Source of the DNA: Azospirillum ramasamyi
GTDB lineage: Bacteria > Pseudomonadota > Alphaproteobacteria > Azospirillales > Azospirillaceae
DNA: 64,000 bases
Assembly: GCF_003233655.1 (NCBI RefSeq)
Contig: NZ_CP029829.1
Location: 1,188,978-1,252,977 of the forward strand
Direction of reading: 5' to 3'
Shown: positions 49,186-58,356 of the stretch, piece by piece
Position numbering within the stretch: position 1 is the first letter of the stretch
How the letters are laid out: every line of letters begins with the position of its first letter
Translations under genes and position numbers: made by a program
Notes under the pieces: model-generated
Seen by the model: only the letters and a program-made list of their open reading frames with translations
The model's database searches: none
What the model was told of the DNA's origin: nothing

Positions 49186-51084
49186 ATGACTGACACCGCT
49201 TTGAAGGCCGCGCCGCCAGACACCGGCAAGCTCGCGACGCTGACCGTGGGCGCGGTCGGAGTCGTTTTCGGCGACATCGGCACCAGCCCGCTCTACACCC
49301 TGCGCGAATGCTTCGGCGGCGAGCACGGGCTGCCGCTGACCCCCGACAACATCCTCGGCATCATGTCGCTGGTGTTCTGGGCCATGGTGATGGTCGTCAC
49401 CGTGAAGTATGTGGGCTTCGTCATGCGCGCCGACAACAAGGGCGAGGGCGGAATCCTGTCCCTGCTCGCGCTGGCGTCGAAGACGCGGCCTGATGCGTCG
49501 GGCAGGCTCACGCTGCTGACCGCGCTGGGGCTGTTCGGCGCGGCCCTGTTCTACGGCGACGGCATGATAACCCCGGCGATGTCCGTGCTCTCCGCGGTCG
49601 AAGGCCTGGAAGTGGCGGAGCCGGCGCTGGAATCGGCCGTGGTGCCGCTGACGGTTGCCATTCTGATCGCCCTGTTCGCCATCCAGAGCCACGGCACCTC
49701 GCGTGTCGGCGCGCTGTTCGGCCCCATCATGCTGGCGTGGTTCTCGACGCTCGGCATCCTCGGGCTGGTCGAGGTGGTCCAGCAGCCGGGCGTCCTGGTC
49801 GCCTTCAGCCCGCTCTACGCCCTGTCCTTCTTCGGCAACCACGGCGTGGCCGGCTTCCTGGTGCTGGGCGCCGTGGTGCTGGCGGTGACCGGCGGCGAGG
49901 CGCTCTATGCCGACATCGGTCATTTCGGCCGCCGCCCGATCCAGGTCGCCTGGCTGGCCATCGTGCTGCCGGCGCTGCTGCTGAACTATCTCGGTCAATG
50001 CGCCCTTCTGCTGACCGATCCGTCGGCGGTGCGCAGCCCCTTCTATCTGCTGGCGCCGGAATGGGGTCTCTACCCCCTGATCGGTCTGTCCACGGCAGCC
50101 GCCGTCATCGCCAGCCAGGCGGTGATTTCCGGCGTCTTCTCCCTGACCCGGCAGGCGGTGCAGCTGGGCCTCTGCCCGCGCCTGGACATCCGCCACACCT
50201 CCAACGAGGAGGAGGGGCAGATCTACATCCCCCGCGCCAACTGGGGCCTGCTGGCCGCGGTGCTGGGGCTGGTCGTGCTGTTCCAGTCCTCCAGCCGGCT
50301 GGCCGCGGCCTACGGCATCGCGGTGACCGGCGACATGATCATCACCACCATCCTGTTCCTGGTGGTGGCGCGCCGCCGCTGGAGGTGGAGCCTTCCGGCC
50401 TGCTTCGCGGTCGGGACGGTGTTCCTGACGATCGAGATCGCCTTCTTCGCCGCCAACTCGGTGAAGATCCCCCATGGCGGCTGGGTGCCCCTGGTGATCG
50501 CCGTCCTCACGCTCGGCCTGATGGCGACCTGGCGTCGCGGCCGCGCGGTGCTGACCATGCGGCTGGCCGAGGAATCGCTGCCGCTCGACGCCTTCATCAA
50601 GCGGCAGGCCAAGTCCTCCGACATTCTTCGGGTGAAGGGCACGGCGGTCTTCATGACCTCCAGTTCCAACACCGTGCCGATCGCGCTGCTGCACAACCTG
50701 AAGCACAATCAGGTCCTGCATGAGCGCGTCGTCTTCGTCACCGTGGTGGTCGAGGATGTGCCGCGCGTCCCCGCCAAGGACCGCGTGGTGGTGGAGGGGC
50801 TGGCCGAGGGCTTCTACCGCATCACCGTGCGGTACGGCTTCTCGCAGGAGCCGAACATTCCGAAGGCGCTGCGGCTGTGCAAGGCCTTCGGCCTGGAGTT
50901 CGACGTCATGGCGACCTCCTTCTTCCTCGGCCGCGAGACGCTGATCCCGAAGATGAACTCGCAGATGGCGCTGTGGCGCGAGAAGCTGTTCGTGGTGATG
51001 TCCCGCACCTCGGTCAGCGCCACCGACTTCTTCAAGCTGCCGCCCAACCGCGTGGTGGAGTTGGGCACGCAGGTGCAGTTGTAG
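49186..51084 (+). CDS. kup: Low-affinity potassium transporter Kup
   Basis: A 632-residue K+/H+ symporter of the KUP/HAK family. The first membrane segment has the family motif VVFGDIGTSPLYTLRECF, followed by LFGAALFYGDGMITPAMSVLSAVEG. About 12 membrane segments end near residue 450. The cytoplasmic tail (KGTAVFMTSSSNTVPIALLHNLKHNQVLHERV) is typical. A second copy elsewhere in the genome is common, but none is in this window. Confidence 0.96.
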   Translation: MTDTALKAAPPDTGKLATLTVGAVGVVFGDIGTSPLYTLRECFGGEHGLPLTPDNILGIMSLVFWAMVMVVTVKYVGFVMRADNKGEGGILSLLALASKTRPDASGRLTLLTALGLFGAALFYGDGMITPAMSVLSAVEGLEVAEPALESAVVPLTVAILIALFAIQSHGTSRVGALFGPIMLAWFSTLGILGLVEVVQQPGVLVAFSPLYALSFFGNHGVAGFLVLGAVVLAVTGGEALYADIGHFGRRPIQVAWLAIVLPALLLNYLGQCALLLTDPSAVRSPFYLLAPEWGLYPLIGLSTAAAVIASQAVISGVFSLTRQAVQLGLCPRLDIRHTSNEEEGQIYIPRANWGLLAAVLGLVVLFQSSSRLAAAYGIAVTGDMIITTILFLVVARRRWRWSLPACFAVGTVFLTIEIAFFAANSVKIPHGGWVPLVIAVLTLGLMATWRRGRAVLTMRLAEESLPLDAFIKRQAKSSDILRVKGTAVFMTSSSNTVPIALLHNLKHNQVLHERVVFVTVVVEDVPRVPAKDRVVVEGLAEGFYRITVRYGFSQEPNIPKALRLCKAFGLEFDVMATSFFLGRETLIPKMNSQMALWREKLFVVMSRTSVSATDFFKLPPNRVVELGTQVQL

Positions 51085-51094
51085 GACCGGCAAG

Positions 51095-51136
51095 GCTGTC
51101 CGCCCCCTGCCCCCCGCTCGGCAGGGGGCGGACAGC
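51095..51136 (+). terminator. Strong hairpin after kup
   Basis: GCTGTCCGCCCCCTGC and GCAGGGGGCGGACAGC form a 16-bp perfect stem with a 10-nt loop, 10 bases after the kup stop. No T-tract follows, but the stem is the strongest in the window. Confidence 0.7.
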
Positions 51137-51272
51137 AACCCGAAAAGATTGCCTCCTTCGAGCCAGGAAAATCGACGTCCCGTCGGAAAACACCTGTGAT
51201 CCGACCGGAGGCCTCCCCCGTAACGGTGGTGTGTCCGCGGGAAGCGGACCTTCACCGATAAGAGGGAATGCT

Positions 51273-51818
51273 ATGAAGAAGGTTGCCACCGTGGCGATCG
51301 CCGCCCTTCTTTTTGCCGGTTACGCCCATGCCGCCATGGAGAAGACAGTCGGCGGCGCGCCGATGTCCCCCACCAAGACCATCGTGGAGAACGCGTCCCA
51401 GTCGAAGGACCACACCACGCTGGTCGCCGCCGTGAAGGCCGCCGGACTGGTCGACACGCTGAACGGCAAGGGCCCCTTCACTGTCTTCGCTCCCACCAAC
51501 GAGGCCTTCGCGGCCCTGCCCGCCGGCACCGTCGACACGCTGCTGAAGCCGGAGAACAAGGGCCAGCTGACCAAGGTGCTGACCTATCACGTCGTCCCCG
51601 GCAAGCTGGCCGCCAAGGAGATCGTGGCCGACATCAAGAAGGGCAACGGCAAGGCGATGCTGAAGACGGTCGAAGGCATGCCGCTGACCTTCACCCAGTC
51701 CGGCGACGCCGTGATGATCGCCGATGCGTCCGGCAACACGGCCCGCGTCACCATCGCCGACGTCGATCAGTCGAACGGCGTGGTCCACGTCATCGATAAG
51801 GTTCTGCTGCCGAAGTAA
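51273..51818 (+). CDS. Secreted fasciclin-domain protein
   Basis: A 181-residue protein with a signal peptide (VATVAIAALLFAGYAHA-AM) and one fasciclin (FAS1) domain: KGPFTVFAPTNEAFAALPAGTVDTLL is H1-motif-like, and YHVVPGKLAAKEI and GVVHVIDKVLLPK are the later motifs. FAS1 proteins are periplasmic or surface adhesion-type proteins. AGAGGG lies before the ATG. It is separated from kup by the hairpin, so it is probably transcribed alone. Confidence 0.9.
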   Translation: MKKVATVAIAALLFAGYAHAAMEKTVGGAPMSPTKTIVENASQSKDHTTLVAAVKAAGLVDTLNGKGPFTVFAPTNEAFAALPAGTVDTLLKPENKGQLTKVLTYHVVPGKLAAKEIVADIKKGNGKAMLKTVEGMPLTFTQSGDAVMIADASGNTARVTIADVDQSNGVVHVIDKVLLPK

Positions 51819-51829
51819 CGGCGCGGAAG

Positions 51830-51876
51830 GGCGGCGGGACGGGTCCGTTCCCCCCCGCAGGGTGCGTCCCGCCGCC
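51830..51876. terminator. Stem-loop between fasciclin and TPR genes
   Basis: GGCGGCGGGACG and CGTCCCGCCGCC pair over 12 bp with a 23-nt loop. It stands between two converging genes and could end both. Confidence 0.6.
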
Positions 51877-51884
51877 TCATGACA

Positions 51885-54800
51885 TCAGGACGTGGGCTTT
51901 TCCGCGGATTGCTTGCCGCCGCGGTACTCCTTCAGGAACTTCTTGAACATGTCCACTTCCGCCACGCGGGAGCGGATGGTGCCCACGTCGATCAGGCCCA
52001 TCGCCTGTTCCGGGCGGGTCAGGATGCGGAAGGCGTCCTCGTTCGGCCCGCCCTTCATCGCCCCTTCGAAATCCTTCTTCAGCAGGTTCAGCCCGTTGCC
52101 GTCGCCGGCCAGCGCCAGCGCGACCGCCCGGTTCAGAACCAGCTGCGACATGCTGGGATCCAGCGGCTTGCCGGGGGCCGGCGGCGGCCCGATCACCTTG
52201 TTCAGCGCCAGCGCCGCGGCATCCCACTTCTGGCCCTTCCAGGCGATGTCGACGCGCAGCAGGTTGGCGTTGCCGCTGTCGTCCTGCGCCAGCAACTGCA
52301 TCGCCTCATCGCCACGGTTCAGTTCGGCCAGTGCCTTCGCCTGCATCAGCCGCCGTTCGGCCACCAGATCGGCCGGCAGCCCGGCGATGTTCGACAGCTC
52401 CAGCGCCTTCAGCGCCTCTTCCGGCTTGTTGTCGAGCAGGCGGACGGACGCCAGACGCGTGCCGATCCGCGCCTTGTCCAGCCCAGACAGGCGGAATTCC
52501 ACCTGATGCTGCAGCAGGTCGGCGGCACGGTTCAGCAGGTCGATGGAGATCAGCCGTTCCGCCAGTTGCCGGATGATCTCGTCGCCGGCCTCGCCCACCG
52601 GGGTCAACTCGCGGAACTGGTCGTAGAGCTGCAGCGCGTCCAGGGTCGGCAGGCGCTGCGCACCGTCCTTGAACAGGTCGGCGAAGATGCGCGACATCTC
52701 CTTGGTGATCGCCTCCGCCCGCGGCGTATCGGCGACCAGGGCCGCCGTCTCCTTCATGGTGTTGAAGCCCTTGGCATATTCGCCGCCCGCGATCAGCACC
52801 TCGCCCATGCGCGAGCGGATCTGCATCTCCAGATCGTCGCCGCGCCAGGTGAAGGTCAGACCGGCCAGTTGCTCCGCCGCGGCGGTCGGCGACATCTTGC
52901 CTTCGGAAAGCTCCAGATTGGTCAGCGCCAGCCCGGCCTTCGCGCGATAGAAGCGGTCATAGCTGTTGAAGGCGGCGGTCAGCTGCTCGCGCGCCAGATC
53001 GGTCTCGCCGGTCTGGGCATAGAGCAGGCCGCGCAGATACTGGGTCTGCGGGTTCTCCTCCTGCTCCGGGCCGCTGTGCTCGATCACGCGGTCGAACAGC
53101 CGCTTGGCGGTGGCGGTGTCGCGCGTCTCCAGCGCCGCTTCCGCCGCCCGCAGGCCGAGCTTGCCGATCATCGGTTCCGGATAGCCGTTCAGGATCTGAC
53201 CCGACGCCCTGAAACCGGCCATCGCCTTCGGCCAGTCGCGCCGGTCGGCGGCGATGGCGGCACGCCACAGGTTGGCTTCCGGGTTGTTGGCGAGCGACGG
53301 GATCGAAAGGTCGGCCTCGCCGCCCTCCAGATCGCCGGCCAGCACGCGGGCGGCACCGCGCAGCGCGCGGAATTCCGGCCAGCCTTCCAGGTCCGGCTGA
53401 TTCTGCTGCAGCACGTCCAGCAGGCCCAGCGTCTCCTGACCGAAACCATTGGCGAAATAGAAGCGTGCAAGATCGAGCTGCGCCTTTGCCCGCTCCGACT
53501 CCGGGGCATTGACGACGGCGAGTTGAAGATCCTGGCGCGCCTGGGTAAATTTATCGAGATCGCCGTGCTTCCAGGCCGGCAGATTGAACAGGCGGCGGCC
53601 CTGCGGCTGGGCTTGGCCCGCCTGCGCTCGCGGCGGCTCCATGGACGAGGCGCCGCCGGTCGGCGGAACCGGCTGCGGTGCGGCGGCAAGCTGCGCCGGC
53701 ACCGGCTGCGGCGCTGCCGTCGGAGCGGGCGCGGGCATGGCGGCAGGCGGCGCAACGGCCGGATTGCCGGCATCGGCGGCCGGCGACAGGTGCAGACCGC
53801 CGGCGGTGGTCAGTTCCACCCCCTCCTTGATCGCGCGCACCGTCACATTGTCGGAGATCGGCCGCACCACCACCCCCTGATAGGAGGGCATGACCTCCAG
53901 ATCCGGGTAACGGTGCGGCTCGGGCAGGCCGCGCCCCGGGCTGGGCAGCGGCACCACCTGGATGCGGTCGCCGACGTCGGGATCGGCGAACTGAACGACA
54001 TTGGCGGCGTCGGGAGCGCGAACCAGCAGCCGGGCGCCCAACAGGAAATCGGGATCGGGCTCGACCCGCAGGTCGCCGGCGCTGCCCATGCTGGCGGGAC
54101 GGCCGGAGGACAGGATGCGCCAAGTGGTGCCCTGCCGCTCCACCGTCGGCCAGACCATCGGACCGATCTTGGTGCGGAACACGCTGCCGCCCGTCGCCGG
54201 CACCGGCTCCACGGATCCCATCAGTTCCGATCCGGGACCGCTGAGCTTGCCGGCGCCGATGGGCATGGGCCGGTCGAACACGACGTAAAGCTGGCCCGCG
54301 CGTGGATAGACCGCGATGGACGACGGCCCGCCGGTGTCGAAGGTCAGAACCGGCCCCTTGGGTCCGGCCGCCGGCTGCGCATTGACGTCGGTGCGCGTCG
54401 CGGGCGCCGCCTTCGCTTCCGCCGGAGGAGCCGCGGGGGTGCTTGCCGCCGGTGCGGCGGGTGTCGCGGTCGCCGCATTGGCGGCGGTGGCAGAGCGGCT
54501 GGTCGTCGTCGACGCCATGATCTGCCCGTCGGCGGCCGGCGCCTGACTGTTCCCCTGACCGCCCTGCGGCGGCATCGTCCCTTGCGATCCCGCGGCCGGC
54601 GGCGCGGCTTCGGTCTTCGGCAGACCGGCACGCGATCCGCGATTGCCGACCGACAGAATCACGGATTTGCCCGACGCTCTGTCACTCACCTCGGCGTCCT
54701 GCGGCACGGCCAGGGTGACAGCCAGCGAGCCGTCCGCCTGACGGTAGGATTCCACGTTCTCGATGTTGCGCAGCTTGGCCCTGGCCACGGCCGACAGGTC

Positions 54801-55409
54801 GGCGCTGCCGCCCTTGTCGAAGAAGACGGTCACGGCCGCCCCGTCGCGCTTGACCGAGTAGCCGACCGGCGACGGCCAGTCGAAGGTCAATCGGCTCTCG
54901 TCCGGCTGGTCCGCGCCGCGCACACGGACCCGGCCGGCGGAGGGCACCGGCTTGACAGCCTTCGCTTTCGCGGGTTGTGAAGCCGTGGATTGCGCCGCAG
55001 CGGATTGCGCAGCAGCGGGGGACAGGTCGATGGCGACGGCATTGCCGTTGCGGAAGCTCTTCAGCGAAACCGGACGCTTCAGGTCGAAAGTGACGGTCTT
55101 GCCGTCCGCCTCCACCCGGCCGCCGGCCAGATAGGCGGGCAGCGCCCGAACCAGACGGTCGAGCTGGGCGTCGATCGGCTCGGAGAAGGTGACGACCAGC
55201 CGGTCGCCCTCGACCGACGCGGTATAATCCACCTTGCCGGGCCAGTCGAAGACCAGCCGCCCGAATTCCTTGTGGATGCCGCCGCGCACCGGCACCGTGG
55301 CGGCATCGGCCGACAGGGGGGACAGCAGGACCGGCACGGCCAACAGCGCCACCGCGGCGGCACAGCCGCGCAGCCAGCGCTTTCTCCGATATGCCGACCG
55401 GTCCGTCAC
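51885..55409 (-). CDS. Large TPR-type periplasmic protein of the MotB-like operon
   Basis: A 1174-residue protein. The N-terminus has a basic region and a signal-like segment (LRGCAAAVALLAVPVLLSPLSADA). Two similar beta-rich blocks follow near residues 40-120 and 150-250 (RLVFDWPGKVDYT; RLTFDWPSPVGYSV), then Ala/Pro-rich linkers. From about residue 610 on, helical tetratricopeptide-like repeats run to the end (AKAQLDLARFYFANGFGQETLGLLDVL and similar). I do not recognise a family. The GTG at 55409 lies one base after the stop of the MotB-like gene, so the two are coupled. A role with the flagellar motor or cell wall is inference from context. Confidence 0.8.
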   Translation of the reverse strand: MTDRSAYRRKRWLRGCAAAVALLAVPVLLSPLSADAATVPVRGGIHKEFGRLVFDWPGKVDYTASVEGDRLVVTFSEPIDAQLDRLVRALPAYLAGGRVEADGKTVTFDLKRPVSLKSFRNGNAVAIDLSPAAAQSAAAQSTASQPAKAKAVKPVPSAGRVRVRGADQPDESRLTFDWPSPVGYSVKRDGAAVTVFFDKGGSADLSAVARAKLRNIENVESYRQADGSLAVTLAVPQDAEVSDRASGKSVILSVGNRGSRAGLPKTEAAPPAAGSQGTMPPQGGQGNSQAPAADGQIMASTTTSRSATAANAATATPAAPAASTPAAPPAEAKAAPATRTDVNAQPAAGPKGPVLTFDTGGPSSIAVYPRAGQLYVVFDRPMPIGAGKLSGPGSELMGSVEPVPATGGSVFRTKIGPMVWPTVERQGTTWRILSSGRPASMGSAGDLRVEPDPDFLLGARLLVRAPDAANVVQFADPDVGDRIQVVPLPSPGRGLPEPHRYPDLEVMPSYQGVVVRPISDNVTVRAIKEGVELTTAGGLHLSPAADAGNPAVAPPAAMPAPAPTAAPQPVPAQLAAAPQPVPPTGGASSMEPPRAQAGQAQPQGRRLFNLPAWKHGDLDKFTQARQDLQLAVVNAPESERAKAQLDLARFYFANGFGQETLGLLDVLQQNQPDLEGWPEFRALRGAARVLAGDLEGGEADLSIPSLANNPEANLWRAAIAADRRDWPKAMAGFRASGQILNGYPEPMIGKLGLRAAEAALETRDTATAKRLFDRVIEHSGPEQEENPQTQYLRGLLYAQTGETDLAREQLTAAFNSYDRFYRAKAGLALTNLELSEGKMSPTAAAEQLAGLTFTWRGDDLEMQIRSRMGEVLIAGGEYAKGFNTMKETAALVADTPRAEAITKEMSRIFADLFKDGAQRLPTLDALQLYDQFRELTPVGEAGDEIIRQLAERLISIDLLNRAADLLQHQVEFRLSGLDKARIGTRLASVRLLDNKPEEALKALELSNIAGLPADLVAERRLMQAKALAELNRGDEAMQLLAQDDSGNANLLRVDIAWKGQKWDAAALALNKVIGPPPAPGKPLDPSMSQLVLNRAVALALAGDGNGLNLLKKDFEGAMKGGPNEDAFRILTRPEQAMGLIDVGTIRSRVAEVDMFKKFLKEYRGGKQSAEKPTS

Positions 55410-55410
55410 C

Positions 55411-56118
55411 TCAGTCCGCTCCTTCCTCTCGCACCACGATATCCACCGGCAGGCGTCCGCCGCCAGCATCTTCCATCGGCATCATGACCGCCCGCGCCAC
55501 CAGATCGCGGCGATAGCCCGTCTCCCGCAACGCCGCCGAGACGGCGACCGCCCTGGTCAGCGCCCGTTCCCAGGCCACGCCGCCGGCGGGATCCTCGCGC
55601 TCCGCATGGCCGACCAGCTCGATCCGGTTGCCGATGCGGCCGATGACGGCGCCCAGCAGAAACAGAATCCGCCGCCCCTCGTCGGTGAAGGCGGCGCCGG
55701 TCGGGTCGAACATCCGTTCCCCCGGCAGGCGGATGACGACGCGGTCGTCCTCGCGCCGGACATCGACCACCGCCAGCTCGGCATTCGAGCGCAGCTGGCT
55801 TCCCAGTAGGGCCGCCAGATAATGCAGATCGATGGCCGCCCGCTTCTCCACCGCCTGGGCGTTGAAGGCTGCGGACGGATCGGCCGGCCGGTCGGACGGC
55901 GCATCGGCGGTCGACCGCGCGGCGGGAATCGATTCCGCCACGCCCTTCGCCAGACGGGCCCAGCGTTCGGCCTCAGGCTCGCTCATCGAGTACATCAGGA
56001 CGAAGAAGGCGAGCATCAGGGAGATCAGGTCCGTGAAGCTGATCAGCCACAGGGTCTTGCGCTGTCCGCCGCGATCCTCGGCTCCCGCCCTGCCGGACGT
56101 GTTGGGAAGGCGGATCAT
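55411..56118 (-). CDS. MotB-like protein with conserved membrane aspartate
   Basis: A 235-residue protein. The single N-terminal membrane segment, FTDLISLMLAFFVLMYSMS, has the MotB layout with the Asp that carries protons in motor stators. The periplasmic C-terminal part is an OmpA-like domain in degenerate form (RIELVGHAEREDPAGGVAWERALTRAVAV) that would hold peptidoglycan. The ATG at 56118 overlaps the previous gene by four bases, with GGAGGAG upstream. No motA lies next to it, so pairing with a MotA is unknown. Confidence 0.75.
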   Translation of the reverse strand: MIRLPNTSGRAGAEDRGGQRKTLWLISFTDLISLMLAFFVLMYSMSEPEAERWARLAKGVAESIPAARSTADAPSDRPADPSAAFNAQAVEKRAAIDLHYLAALLGSQLRSNAELAVVDVRREDDRVVIRLPGERMFDPTGAAFTDEGRRILFLLGAVIGRIGNRIELVGHAEREDPAGGVAWERALTRAVAVSAALRETGYRRDLVARAVMMPMEDAGGGRLPVDIVVREEGAD

Positions 56119-56906
56119 TTCCGCTCCTCCGGCCTGCGCTTGGCCGCTCCATCCTCGTCCCAGCGCAGGGAGAACAGCAGGCGCACCCCGCCCGGCTCGC
56201 CGCGCTCGATGCCGACGGTGACGTTGCGGGCCGGCGCGCCGTTCGCGATCAACGCGCGGGCCAAGGCCCCGGCGCGGGCGACCGGTCCCGGCGCCTGGCT
56301 CGGCGCTGCCGTCGGGCCGATGCCCAGCAGCGCGTCCAACTCCACCCGCTCGCCCTGGAGCGACTGGCGCAGCGCGTCGGCGATCCGGTCGATCAGTCCC
56401 TGCCGGTCCGGGCGCAGCATCATGGTGCCGGGAACGAACAGGTCGTCGGCGGGCAGACGCACCTCCAGCAACTGGCCGGGAGCGACCACCTCGACCTTGG
56501 CGACCGCGATCTCGGTGGCGAACAGCGTGCCGAAACCGTCGAGCCGCTGCACCGCGAAGACCGTCCCGGCGCGCGAGGCCACCGGCTCCGTCCCGTCGCG
56601 CAGGCGCGGATCGATGACGAAGCTCGGAAAGGTCCGCTCCAGCGAGGCGGCGACCGCCTTCACCTTCTGCACGGTCTGCACCGAATGGGCGTTCAGCACG
56701 ATGAAGAAGACCAGCAGCAGAAGGAACAGCGACAGCAGAAGCAGGATGCTGCCGTTGTGAGGGTTGGCTTGCCCCTCCCTGCTCCAAAGGCCCCCGCCCG
56801 CACGGCCACCCCGCAGCGTCAGAAGCCCGGCGCCGGCCGGACCCGCTCCGTGGCTTTGGGCCGTCCGGCCGCTGGTGGGGCCGCTGGTGGGTTTGCCGGC
56901 CAGCAT
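56115..56906 (-). CDS. MotB-like membrane protein lacking the membrane aspartate
   Basis: A 263-residue protein. After a Gly/Pro-rich cytoplasmic start comes one membrane segment, ILLLLSLFLLLLVFFIVLNA, with no Asp. The periplasmic part (LPADDLFVPGTMMLRPDRQGLIDRIADALRQ) resembles the OmpA/MotB fold, with a Pro-rich insert. It is 39% of a typical pairing I would expect if it forms a complex with the Asp-bearing MotB-like protein, whose start overlaps its stop. That is inference. The ATG at 56906 lies four bases after the cheZ stop. Confidence 0.65.
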   Translation of the reverse strand: MLAGKPTSGPTSGRTAQSHGAGPAGAGLLTLRGGRAGGGLWSREGQANPHNGSILLLLSLFLLLLVFFIVLNAHSVQTVQKVKAVAASLERTFPSFVIDPRLRDGTEPVASRAGTVFAVQRLDGFGTLFATEIAVAKVEVVAPGQLLEVRLPADDLFVPGTMMLRPDRQGLIDRIADALRQSLQGERVELDALLGIGPTAAPSQAPGPVARAGALARALIANGAPARNVTVGIERGEPGGVRLLFSLRWDEDGAAKRRPEERK

Positions 56907-56910
56907 GGCG

Positions 56911-57618
56911 TCAGTCGAAGCTGGCCAGCAGGCGGTCGATCTCGTCCTGATCCATCGCGTTGCCCGGCAACTGCGGCCCATGCAGAAGCTGCTTGTCCGC
57001 CTCCTCCGCGCTCATCGGTTCGTAATGAACGGCGGCCTCTGCATCCTCCGCCGCGAGCTTCGCCAGACGGGGGGCGTGGTTCTGCCGCACCTCGCTGCCG
57101 AAGGCGGCGACGATCATGTCCACCTTCGATTCGATGTGCTTCAGCGTCCGCACCACCTTGCTGATGCGCTGGCCGGTAATGTCCTGGAAGTTGCAGGCCT
57201 CGTAGATCGCCGTGATCTGGTCGTTCAGCTTGGCCGCGGTTCCGGCATCAGACTGTCCGGCGATGGCGCCGATGGCGTCGCAGGCGTCGAAAATGGCGAA
57301 GGTCGCCTTTTCCGTCGCGCCGATCACCGCGTCCAGCTCGTCCGTGGCGGTGCGGATGTGTTCGTCGCGGATTTCCGCGGGCTGGAGCGCCGCGATCTCC
57401 TGCTTGGCCGTCTCGATGTATTTGGCGAGATCCACGACCTCCTTGTAGAGGCGGAGATCCGTCGCGGAGATGTCGCCGTCCATGCTGCCCAGGATGGAGC
57501 GGAGGATATCCGTCACCTCGTCCCGCGACAGGGGCTTGGCGGCCTCGGCGAAGGCGGCGTCGAGGCGCTGTCTCAGAAGCTTCTGTTCCGTCACGGCGGA
57601 ATGGGCGGAGAAGGTCAT
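56911..57618 (-). CDS. cheZ: Protein phosphatase CheZ
   Basis: A 235-residue CheZ, which removes phosphate from CheY-P. The long helical hairpin is visible; the catalytic segment NFQDITGQRI is near residues 143-152, with the Asp (146) and Gln (150) that correspond to E. coli D143 and Q147. The C-terminal end MDQDEIDRLLASFD is a CheY-binding helix. The start at ATG 57618 has only a weak ribosome site (GGACA). It heads the operon with the two MotB-like genes. Confidence 0.9.
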   Translation of the reverse strand: MTFSAHSAVTEQKLLRQRLDAAFAEAAKPLSRDEVTDILRSILGSMDGDISATDLRLYKEVVDLAKYIETAKQEIAALQPAEIRDEHIRTATDELDAVIGATEKATFAIFDACDAIGAIAGQSDAGTAAKLNDQITAIYEACNFQDITGQRISKVVRTLKHIESKVDMIVAAFGSEVRQNHAPRLAKLAAEDAEAAVHYEPMSAEEADKQLLHGPQLPGNAMDQDEIDRLLASFD

Positions 57619-57907
57619 CGGGCGTGTCCAGCGAGAGGGGCCAGGGCCTTGGCGGAATATGCCGGATCCTCCCCGGTCGGCGCCCTCCAGCGAGCGCCCG
57701 GCGGTGCCGCAGGGCGGAGGCGCAACGCTCCGACCGCTTGTGGCGCCCAACCGTCCCAGGAACTGTCCGAGCCGACCAAGCCTAAGGCGCGAGGGTTAAG
57801 AGCCCGTAAAGACAGACTTGGCGGAGTGCAGCCGTGGCCCGTTCGCCACAGTGTGATCCACCCGCGACCGGCCGGCCGACCGACCGACGCGCGGGCGGAG
57901 CGGCCGA

Positions 57908-58036
57908 TCAGAACAGGGCGGCGGCGGCCGGCGCGCCCAGCAGGGCGATCAGGATCAGAACGGTGACGGCAGCCAGCCGTTCAGCCGGCGACCAGCGTTT
58001 CCAATCCTTCCTGAAGCTTTTCAGTTCGTCGGCCAT
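57908..58036 (-). CDS. Small membrane protein (42 aa)
   Basis: A 42-residue protein: a charged N-terminus (ADELKSFRKDWKRWSPAERL) and one membrane segment (AAVTVLILIALLGAPAAAALF). GGAAGG lies six bases before the ATG at 58036, which supports translation. No family recognised. Confidence 0.6.
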   Translation of the reverse strand: MADELKSFRKDWKRWSPAERLAAVTVLILIALLGAPAAAALF

Positions 58037-58356
58037 GTCAGACCTTCCGGTTTCGAGAACTACACTGCAACGCAACGAAACTATACCGCGTCCAGTTGAC
58101 GCATGGTTAACAACCAACATAGAAGCGTTCTTTCAACCTGACTGGCACAGAAATGCCACAGTCGCGGTGTCGCGGCCGATGATGCATGTCAAATATCGGC
58201 TAAATTCCCGGCATTTCCCACCTCCCGCGCGGCGATGAACGGTGCGCCGGCGGCGTGCCTCTTACGGCCGCTTCCGATACCGGCCGGCGATGCCTAGATG
58301 ATACGCTCTAGGACAAGCCGCCGGGGTCGGCCGGGCGGTATCGACAGGGGATGCTG
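58037..58356. other. Divergent intergenic region
   Basis: 320 bases between the small membrane protein and the patatin gene. GC is lower in 58060-58230. I see no confident promoter; a near-sigma-54 motif at 58143 has the wrong spacing. Confidence 0.5.

Noticed and set aside
51879-54980. A 1033-codon plus-strand open frame opposite the large TPR gene
   Set aside because: The composition is a mirror of the Ala/Pro-rich minus-strand gene. No ribosome site, and the minus-strand gene has signal, repeats and operon coupling.
58143-58158. TGGCAC-N5-TGCCA as a sigma-54 promoter upstream of the patatin gene
   Set aside because: The distance between GG and GC is nine bases rather than ten, and the -12 element does not match. 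The short palindrome could be chance.
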